Part shown: positions 1-4,902 of the stretch, piece after piece
How the letters are laid out: each line of letters opens with the position of its first letter
How positions within the stretch are numbered: the stretch's first letter is position 1
Source of the DNA: Minisyncoccota bacterium
GTDB taxonomy: Bacteria; Patescibacteriota; Minisyncoccia; Minisyncoccales; Minisyncoccaceae
Reading direction: 5' to 3'
Assembly: GCA_028703995.1 (NCBI GenBank)
Contig: JAQVLU010000021.1
Span: 1-7,175, forward strand
DNA length: 7,175 bases
Position numbers and translations under genes: made by a program
Notes under the pieces: model-generated
Database searches by the model: none
What the model was told of the DNA's origin: nothing
What the model saw: only the letters and a program-made list of their open reading frames with translations

Positions 1-337
1 TATTATCTAATTTTATATTTACTACATTTTTAATGTATGATATAATAAGATAAGAAAGATAAAGATTTAATTCAGGAATTTTTTGCGCTTTTAAAAATAG
101 TTTTTTTGCCAAGTATTGTTTTTCGTTTAAAACAGTGTAAACGCAAGAAATATTAGAAGGGCAGTTATTGCATCTTAAAATTCCTTTCTGAGGATTCTTT
201 GAGCAAGCGCAGTACTGAATTTGATTTAGTTCGATTAGAGAAAGACAGTCTTCACAAAAAAAAGAACCTTCGCGCTTGCAGTTTATACATTTTTTAGGAA
301 ATATTAAATTTAAAAAGTATTTGTATATATTTTTCAT
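1..337 (-). CDS. comF: ComF family protein, N-terminal part (runs off the left edge)
   Basis: Reading the minus strand from the ATG at 337-335 gives 112 codons with no stop up to the window edge, so the 3' part of the gene is missing. The product starts MKNIYKYFLNLIFPKKCINC, the usual ComF opening: a short hydrophobic-basic stretch ending in LFP/IFP, followed by a cysteine-rich zinc ribbon. Cysteines fall at residues 17, 20, 28, 31, 43, 45, 56, 59 and 65, in pairs typical of the ComF double zinc ribbon, except that the third pair is CxC instead of CxxC. After it comes the linker and first helix (Y68, K78-K86), which in the family precede the phosphoribosyltransferase-like domain. The PRPP-binding motif would lie beyond the edge. 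An in-frame TAA sits directly upstream of the ATG, so this start is forced. ComF proteins are cytoplasmic and linked to transport of single-stranded DNA in natural competence. The gene diverges from the pilus operon. Confidence 0.85.
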   Translation of the reverse strand, partial: MKNIYKYFLNLIFPKKCINCKREGSFFCEDCLSLIELNQIQYCACSKNPQKGILRCNNCPSNISCVYTVLNEKQYLAKKLFLKAQKIPELNLYLSYLIISYIKNVVNIKLDN

Positions 338-349
338 TTATGTTATTAT
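321..349 (+). promoter_or_regulatory. Candidate sigma-70-type promoter of the pil operon
   Basis: An extended -10 element TGTTATTAT lies at 341-349 (TGn followed by TATTAT, 5 of 6 consensus bases). A weak -35 candidate TTGTAT (321-326) stands 17 bp upstream of the hexamer. Transcription would start near 356 and leave a leader of about 20 nt containing the AGGG ribosome-binding site. The -35 lies inside the first codons of comF. This was found by eye in very AT-rich DNA, where chance matches are common. Support comes from its position in the only intergenic gap and from the TGn extension. Confidence 0.45.
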
Positions 350-373
350 ATACTAAAATATTAATAGGGTAAA
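345..373 (-). promoter_or_regulatory. Candidate promoter of comF, implying a leaderless mRNA
   Basis: On the minus strand, a perfect TATAAT occupies 350-345, preceded 17 bp upstream by TTTACC (373-368, 4 of 6 matches to TTGACA). The predicted start of transcription is about base 338, one base before the A of the comF ATG at 337. No Shine-Dalgarno sequence is visible in front of that ATG, so the transcript may be leaderless or nearly so. The -10 hexamer almost coincides with the opposing pil -10. Assigned by pattern only. Confidence 0.45.
366..369 (+). promoter_or_regulatory. Ribosome-binding site of pilM
   Basis: AGGG is placed 7 nt before the pilM ATG at 377, a normal Shine-Dalgarno distance. 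It supports that ATG as the start and is one of only two well-placed Shine-Dalgarno sequences in the operon (the other precedes pilT). Confidence 0.6.
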
Positions 374-376
374 TAA

Positions 377-1441
377 ATGTGGATATTAAATAAGAAAAAA
401 CAAATATCGTCACTTGGAATAGACATAGGGTCAAAAGGAATTAAAATAGTAGAGCTTTTAAAAGAAAAAGACAGAGTTGTTTTACAAAATTACGGAGGAT
501 TAAAGGTTTGTAATGTTAAAAAAGATTCTTTCTATTATTTTGATAAAAGAACTTTATTACCTTCCTTAAGGAATGTTTCTTCTGCTATAAAAGCTATTTT
601 AGAGGAAGCTAAGATTAAAACTAAAGAAGCGGTTTTTTCTCTTCCTGATTTTGCCACTTTTTTTACTACTTTCACTCTTCCACCAATGACTAAAAGTGAA
701 TTAGCAGAAGCGGTTAATTTTGAAGCAAAAAAACACATTCCAATTCCTTTAAATGAAGTTGTTTTGGATTGGGAGCTTATAGGAGGAACGGTAAATGAAA
801 AAGAAGGAGAGAACAAGATTTTAATTATGGCTATTTCTAAGGCACTTATTTCAGGATACAAAAAGATAGCGGAGAATTGTGGTTTAACTCTTCTTTCTCT
901 TGAAGCAGAGGTAATGGGATTGAAAAGAGCTGTTATTGCAAAAACAGAAGGGAATATTTGTTTAGTAGAAACAGGTTCGCAAAGTACAACGATAAGTATT
1001 ATTAGCAATGGCTATTTAATTATGAGTGTTTCGTTTGATGTTGCTGGAAAAGATTGTACTTACAGTATTGCCGAAGCCTTAAGTATTGATTTGGGAGAGG
1101 CGGAAAAAATAAAGATGAATTCAGGCTTAAAGAATCGTGACAAAAAAGTTGTTGATGCTATTAGTCCTATTCTAGCGATTATTTTAGACAAAGTAAAAAA
1201 TGTTATTTCAGATTTTGAACTTAAGAACGGAAAGGTAACTAAAATTGTTCTTTCCGGAGGTTTATCGAATATGGCTGGGCTACTTGATTATTTCAGAAAC
1301 AATTTTAAAGATTTAGAAGTTAAAAACAGTAATGCTTTTGAAAATATTTTCTATCCACCTGAATTGAAAGAAATGTTACCAGAGATAGAAAGTACTTTTA
1401 GCATTGCATTAGGAGAAGCATTAAAAAAGTTTGAAGATTAA
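377..1441 (+). CDS. pilM: Type IV pilus assembly protein PilM (actin-like ATPase)
   Basis: 354 residues, the usual PilM length. The phosphate-1 loop of the actin fold is GIDIGSKGIKIVEL (14-27). The family motif FEAKKHIPIP (115-124) is clear. The phosphate-2 region is LVETGSQST (196-204), with Glu where actin-fold proteins usually have Asp. The adenosine motif is VLSGGLSNMAGL (291-302), and the typical C-terminal FSIALGEAL helix is at 341-349. There is no signal peptide or membrane segment, as expected for a cytoplasmic protein. In characterised T4P systems PilM binds ATP, forms a ring under the inner membrane and holds the N-terminal tail of PilN. It is the first gene of the operon, with an AGGG ribosome-binding site. 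FtsA and cell-division homologues share the fold, but the FEAxKxIP motif and the neighbours decide for PilM. Confidence 0.95.
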   Translation: MWILNKKKQISSLGIDIGSKGIKIVELLKEKDRVVLQNYGGLKVCNVKKDSFYYFDKRTLLPSLRNVSSAIKAILEEAKIKTKEAVFSLPDFATFFTTFTLPPMTKSELAEAVNFEAKKHIPIPLNEVVLDWELIGGTVNEKEGENKILIMAISKALISGYKKIAENCGLTLLSLEAEVMGLKRAVIAKTEGNICLVETGSQSTTISIISNGYLIMSVSFDVAGKDCTYSIAEALSIDLGEAEKIKMNSGLKNRDKKVVDAISPILAIILDKVKNVISDFELKNGKVTKIVLSGGLSNMAGLLDYFRNNFKDLEVKNSNAFENIFYPPELKEMLPEIESTFSIALGEALKKFED

Positions 1442-1443
1442 AT

Positions 1444-1983
1444 ATGGCACTTGATTTATATTCAAAAGAAGAGACACCAACATGGAAGAAAATATTATTT
1501 ATTATTTCAATAGTTTTGACATTTATTGTTTTAATTATTTTTACTTATAATCAATTTTCTAAAATACCTCAAAAAAGCGCTAGAATATCTAGTGTTAATA
1601 TTGAACTTGCAAAGCAAGGAACGGAAGAACAACAGAAAGAGCGTGATTATGTTTTAGAAGCAGAAAGTAAATTGAAAGAATTTAAAAAAATATATGACGA
1701 AAAAGTTGATTTCGATGAATTTTTTAATGTTTTTAGTTCATGGGTTTATCCAAGAGTAGCCTTTTTGTCTTTATCGATTGATGTTAGCGGATCTAAGCTT
1801 AATATAAAAGCGCAGACAGATACTCTCCAAAGCGTGATGCAACAATTAATTTTACTAGATGCAAAAAAAGATATTTTGAGCTATACTATATCTAATATCG
1901 AAGTATCGGAAGGTGGCATTGTCAATTTTGATTTAGAACTTAATATTAATCCCGAATTATTTAAAAAAAATGAACAACAATAA
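1444..1983 (+). CDS. pilN: PilN-like type IV pilus alignment protein
   Basis: 179 residues. A short cytoplasmic tail (1-16) is followed by one membrane segment (about 17-35), a charged helical stretch probably forming a coiled coil (about 45-88), and a C-terminal alpha/beta domain (about 90-170). The last has the alternating strand pattern of PilN (VAFLSLSIDV, LNIKAQT, a helix LQSVMQQL, then VNFDLELNI). PilN pairs with PilO in the membrane and connects the PilM ring to the pilus channel. The call rests on architecture and position right after pilM (2 nt gap), not on strong sequence identity. The PilM-docking motif of classical PilN, close to INLLP, is not recognisable in the tail MALDLYSKEETPTWKK. 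No good Shine-Dalgarno sequence precedes the ATG, so translation is probably coupled to pilM. Confidence 0.8.
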   Translation: MALDLYSKEETPTWKKILFIISIVLTFIVLIIFTYNQFSKIPQKSARISSVNIELAKQGTEEQQKERDYVLEAESKLKEFKKIYDEKVDFDEFFNVFSSWVYPRVAFLSLSIDVSGSKLNIKAQTDTLQSVMQQLILLDAKKDILSYTISNIEVSEGGIVNFDLELNINPELFKKNEQQ

Positions 1984-2572
1984 TTTACCATATTTAACAA
2001 TTTCAATTGTTTTAATAGTTGCAAGTATTGCTTTCTTCTATTTTTTAGTTTTACCTCAATTTGAAAAAATGTCAGCTTTAGATAAAGAAATTTCTGATCT
2101 AGAATTTAAACTTGAGAATACGACGAATTATTTTAATGATGTTTCTTATAATGCAGAAAAGTTAGCAGAGCTTGGTTGGGATAATGTTTCTAAAAAAATA
2201 GACGCTAATTTTATGGACGGACCTTTTTTTATTCATAACATGGAAGCTTATTTTAATAAACTTGTTGTAAGAAGTGGTTTGTATTTAAATTCTCTTAGCA
2301 TAGAAGGCGTGGAAGAAAGTTTTGAAGTTAAGGAAGGCGTGGAAGATAAGGGAACTATATCAGAAATCAATATTTCTTTTGATCTTACGGGAGACTATAA
2401 TTATTTTTTAAATTTACTTGATATTTTTGATAGACAAGCTTTAGTGATTAAAATAAACAGCATAGAAATAGGGAGCGTTAATCAAGGCGAAGGTTATAGC
2501 GAGCAAGGAGATATTATGGATTCTAGTTATTTAAATTTTAAGGTTGAAGGAACAATTCCTTCTAAAAAATAA
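1970..2572 (+). CDS. pilO: PilO-like type IV pilus alignment protein
   Basis: 200 residues. Only six residues (MNNNNL) precede the membrane segment (about 7-28). A probable coiled coil follows (about 31-55). The C-terminal alpha/beta domain (about 88-198) contains the pattern ISFDLTGDYNYFLNLLDIFD (134-153), then LVIKINSIEI (158-167) and a final strand LNFKVEGTI. That matches the PilO arrangement of strand, helix starting with a Tyr-rich turn, and strand. PilO forms heterodimers with PilN in the periplasm or extracytoplasmic space. The ATG lies inside the last codons of the pilN-like gene (14-nt overlap, +1 frame), directly after a run of eight A. No Shine-Dalgarno sequence is seen, so coupling is likely. 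Residues 112-126 hold a small internal repeat (EGVEE/EGVED). Symbol given from position and architecture. Confidence 0.78.
   Translation: MNNNNLPYLTISIVLIVASIAFFYFLVLPQFEKMSALDKEISDLEFKLENTTNYFNDVSYNAEKLAELGWDNVSKKIDANFMDGPFFIHNMEAYFNKLVVRSGLYLNSLSIEGVEESFEVKEGVEDKGTISEINISFDLTGDYNYFLNLLDIFDRQALVIKINSIEIGSVNQGEGYSEQGDIMDSSYLNFKVEGTIPSKK
2303..2346 (+). repeat. Short direct repeat inside the pilO-like gene
   Basis: The 14-bp word GAAGGCGTGGAAGA occurs identically at 2303-2316 and 2333-2346, a period of 30 bp, so it is in frame. It encodes EGVEE and EGVED ten residues apart, in the acidic loop between two predicted strands. It may be a relic of a 10-codon tandem duplication. It is not a mobile-element or array repeat. 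Confidence 0.6.
2546..2562 (+). repeat. Perfect inverted repeat (7-bp stem, 3-nt loop) before the pilP-position gene
   Basis: GAAGGAA (2546-2552), loop CAA, then TTCCTTC (2556-2562) can fold into a hairpin in the mRNA. It lies within the last codons of the pilO-like gene and ends 11 nt before the ATG at 2574. No U-run follows, so it is not an intrinsic terminator. The 5' arm contains AAGGA, but that is too far from the ATG for a normal Shine-Dalgarno. The sequence is also constrained as coding DNA, so a chance origin is quite possible. Confidence 0.4.
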
Positions 2573-2573
2573 T

Positions 2574-3161
2574 ATGGCTATTGACTTTAGAAACGAAAAC
2601 AACAATAAAATATTTTCAAGTAAATTACTCATACCAGCGATAGTTCTTATTGTTGGGATTTTAGTTTTTATTGTTTTTAAAACAGGAGTTTTTAGTTCAC
2701 AAAATGAAATTATAGAATCAGCACAAATGTTTCAACCAATTGTTATTGATTTTGATTTTTTAAAAGGAGAAGAGTTTCAAGCTTTAGAGAAGTTCAGTGG
2801 AATTCCTGTTTTATCAGGATTTTTCTCTGCTTCTGACACGGAGGTTGATCCTGAAATAATAGAGCCAGGAAGGGTAAATCCTTTTGAGATAGTTTCTTCT
2901 TCGGAGATAGAACTAGCGGTTGTAAAAGTGATTTTGAGAATTAGCACTATTGAAGAAATAGAAAATATGAAAACCATCATTAATGAGTCTTCTTTGTATA
3001 CCTCATCTGAAAAGAAAAACCTTCTTTCAAAATTAGAAGAACAAAGAAAAACTTTAGAAGTGGTAGAGGAAGAAATTATCTCTCCAATAGAAGAAGATGT
3101 TCCAGTAGTAGAAGAAGATGTAACTTCTCCTAAAGAAGTTGATTATTATAAAGAATGGTAA
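2574..3161 (+). CDS. Small single-pass membrane protein in the PilP position (T4P-associated, NPF motif)
   Basis: 195 residues from the ATG at 2574, one base after the pilO-like stop. A TTG start at 2544 would add ten residues and overlap pilO, but it is less likely. The N-terminus is a short polar stretch followed by one membrane segment (about 17-36), without a lipobox cysteine. The extracytoplasmic part has a hydrophobic-acidic patch IVIDFDFLKGEEF (56-68) and the motif GRVNPFE (99-105), like the short motif that follows the flexible linker in PilP-type and related pilus proteins. The rest (111-163) looks mostly helical, unlike the beta-sandwich by which true PilP binds the secretin. The tail (164-195) is very acidic, with two EEDV repeats. 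A role as a PilN/PilO partner is inferred from its place between pilO and pilB. I do not assign a symbol because homology to PilP is not shown. Confidence 0.7.
   Translation: MAIDFRNENNNKIFSSKLLIPAIVLIVGILVFIVFKTGVFSSQNEIIESAQMFQPIVIDFDFLKGEEFQALEKFSGIPVLSGFFSASDTEVDPEIIEPGRVNPFEIVSSSEIELAVVKVILRISTIEEIENMKTIINESSLYTSSEKKNLLSKLEEQRKTLEVVEEEIISPIEEDVPVVEEDVTSPKEVDYYKEW
3088..3121 (+). repeat. Direct repeat coding for the acidic tail
   Basis: TAGAAGAAGATGT occurs at 3088-3100 and again at 3109-3121, a 21-bp period (seven codons). It encodes the two EEDV units in the C-terminal tail of the pilP-position protein. Such in-frame low-complexity repeats can change in copy number between strains. Confidence 0.55.
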
Positions 3162-3162
3162 A

Positions 3163-4902
3163 ATGCTTTTAGAAGAATTATTAAAAAGAAACTTAATTAA
3201 CGAGGAGGTTTTAAGTAGCACTCTTTTAGAGATGAAGTCTTCTAATCTTAGTGAAGAAAAAGCTATTTTAAAAAAAGAATTAATGAGTTCAGAAAAACTA
3301 CTTTCTTTAAAAAGTGAACTTTTAGAAACACCTGTTTTTGAAAATGTTTTAGAGCTTCAGGTACAAGATGAGGTTTTAGCAATTATCCCAGAAGAATCAG
3401 CAAAGTACTACAAAATGATTCCCCTCCGATTAATCGAAGGAGTTTTAGAAGTGGGAATGCTTGAACCAAAAGATATTAAAGCTAAAGAAGTTTTACTTTT
3501 TTTAGCAAGACAACATAAAATAGAGGTAAAAATATATTTAATTTCAGAAGCAGACTTTGAAGAAATTTTAAAGAAGTACAGAGATATGCAAGAGGTGATT
3601 GGAGAAGCTTTGAATGAACTTGGGGGAGAAAAAGAATCTGAAATGGTTTTTTTAAATGAGGACGATGAAAAAATAGATACCTCAGAATTATTAGAAGATC
3701 AGGCGCCAATAATTAAAATGGTGGCTGCAATTTTAAGAAATGGAGTAGAAGGAAAAGCTTCTGATATTCACATTGAGCCAAATAGTAAAGAAGTCAAAAT
3801 TAGATTTAGGATCGATGGAAACCTTGAAGACACATTAAAAGTTCCTTTAGCCACACACGCAGCGATTGTAGCAAGAATTAAAATTTTATCTAGATTAAGG
3901 ATTGATGAAACAAGAATGCCACAAGATGGTAGATTTTCTACTAAAATTAGTGGAAAAGAAATTGATTTCAGAGTTTCAACATTTCCAACAAAGTTAGGAG
4001 AAAAAGTTGTAATCAGAATTTTGGATCCAAATGAAGGATTAAGGTCATATAAAGAAATTGGATTATCAGAAAATAATTTAGAAATTATTAAAGAACAAAT
4101 AATTAGACCATACGGAATGATTTTATCAACTGGTCCTACTGGTTCTGGTAAAACAACTACTCTTTATTCCATACTTCAACAATTAAATAAACCGGATGTT
4201 AATATCGTAACTTTGGAAGATCCGATTGAGTATTTTGTTTCTGGAGTAAACCAATCACAGATAAGACCAGAGATAGGATATACTTTTGCTAGAGGTTTAA
4301 GATCTGTTGTTAGACAAGACCCAGATATTATTATGGTTGGAGAAATTAGAGATGAAGAATCCGCCTCATTAGCCACAAACGCTGCTTTAACTGGACATAT
4401 TGTGCTTTCTACTATTCACACGAACAATGCTGTTGGAGTTATTTCGAGGTTGATTGATATGAAGATAAGACCTTTTTTAATTCCATCTTCTTTAAATATT
4501 TCTATTGGACAAAGACTAGCGAGAAAGCTTTGCCCTCATTGTATTGAAAAAATAGAACCACTTCCTAAAATAGAAAAAATGATTATTAGCGAACTTAGTA
4601 AGATTAAAAAAGAGCAACGAGAGAAAATTAAGATTCCGAATAAAATATATCTTTATCGTTCTAAAGGATGTAAAAAGTGTAATAATAAAGGAGAAAAAGG
4701 AAGAGTTGGAATTTTTGAAATTTTAAAAATGACTTCACCTTTAGAAAAAATTATTGTTGAAAATCCAGTTGATTCAGCGCTTGAGGCGGAAGCAAGCAGA
4801 CAAGGAATGATTAACATGAGACAAGACGCTATTTTAAAAGCTTTAGAGGGAAAGATTTCAATGGAAGAAGTTTTAAGAGTAACTGAAGGAGAACAAATAT
4901 GA
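3163..4902 (+). CDS. pilB: Type IV pilus extension ATPase PilB
   Basis: 579 residues from the ATG at 3163, one base after the upstream stop. A TTG at 3139 would overlap the previous gene and is less likely. N-terminal GspE/MshEN-like region: helical part 1-60, then residues 61-139 with IPEESAKYYKMIPLRL (75-90). The catalytic core begins with KASDIHIEP (198-206). Walker A is GPTGSGKTT (324-332), the Asp box includes TLEDPIEY (350-357), Walker B is DPDIIMVGEIRD (386-397) with catalytic Glu394, and the His box is TGHIVLSTIHTNNA (410-423). Four cysteines (457, 460, 503, 506) form the zinc site that is typical of PilB/GspE and absent from PilT. It is a cytoplasmic hexamer that drives pilin polymerisation through PilC. 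The first helical part lacks the RLG...Q residues of c-di-GMP-binding MshEN domains, so regulation by c-di-GMP is not supported. It overlaps pilT by 4 nt. Confidence 0.96.
   Translation: MLLEELLKRNLINEEVLSSTLLEMKSSNLSEEKAILKKELMSSEKLLSLKSELLETPVFENVLELQVQDEVLAIIPEESAKYYKMIPLRLIEGVLEVGMLEPKDIKAKEVLLFLARQHKIEVKIYLISEADFEEILKKYRDMQEVIGEALNELGGEKESEMVFLNEDDEKIDTSELLEDQAPIIKMVAAILRNGVEGKASDIHIEPNSKEVKIRFRIDGNLEDTLKVPLATHAAIVARIKILSRLRIDETRMPQDGRFSTKISGKEIDFRVSTFPTKLGEKVVIRILDPNEGLRSYKEIGLSENNLEIIKEQIIRPYGMILSTGPTGSGKTTTLYSILQQLNKPDVNIVTLEDPIEYFVSGVNQSQIRPEIGYTFARGLRSVVRQDPDIIMVGEIRDEESASLATNAALTGHIVLSTIHTNNAVGVISRLIDMKIRPFLIPSSLNISIGQRLARKLCPHCIEKIEPLPKIEKMIISELSKIKKEQREKIKIPNKIYLYRSKGCKKCNNKGEKGRVGIFEILKMTSPLEKIIVENPVDSALEAEASRQGMINMRQDAILKALEGKISMEEVLRVTEGEQI
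4886..4891 (+). promoter_or_regulatory. Strong ribosome-binding site of pilT
   Basis: AAGGAG, a full Shine-Dalgarno core, lies 7 nt before the pilT ATG at 4899 and inside the last codons of pilB. It fixes the pilT start and is the best ribosome-binding site in the window. pilT may therefore be initiated independently as well as by coupling through the ATGA overlap. Confidence 0.8.

Noticed and set aside
535..1008. Minus-strand open frame of 157 codons opposite pilM
   Set aside because: It lies entirely within pilM, whose motifs are unmistakable, and the translation has no domain-like pattern, ribosome-binding site or neighbours. It is a shadow of the real gene.
2544..2573. TTG start adding ten residues to the pilP-position protein
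   Set aside because: It would overlap pilO by 29 nt. The ATG at 2574 follows the upstream stop by one base, the same junction style as at pilB (3163) and similar to pilN (1444).
2777..2980. Minus-strand open frame of 67 codons opposite the pilP-position gene
   Set aside because: It is short, antisense to a gene well embedded in the operon, and has no recognisable features.
3139..3162. TTG start adding eight residues to PilB
   Set aside because: It overlaps the previous gene; the ATG one base after its stop gives a normal PilB N-terminus.
3424..3442. Palindrome CGATTAATCG (3427-3436) flanked by CTCC and GGAG, resembling an operator
   Set aside because: It sits in the middle of pilB with no intergenic space or promoter, and the flanks are asymmetric; most likely chance in coding sequence.
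3482..3709. Minus-strand open frame of 75 codons opposite pilB
   Set aside because: It is antisense to conserved PilB coding sequence, and its leucine/lysine-rich composition is what AT-rich antisense DNA gives.
4176..4376. Minus-strand open frame of 66 codons opposite the PilB catalytic core
   Set aside because: It overlaps the Asp box and Walker B region of PilB; a chance frame.
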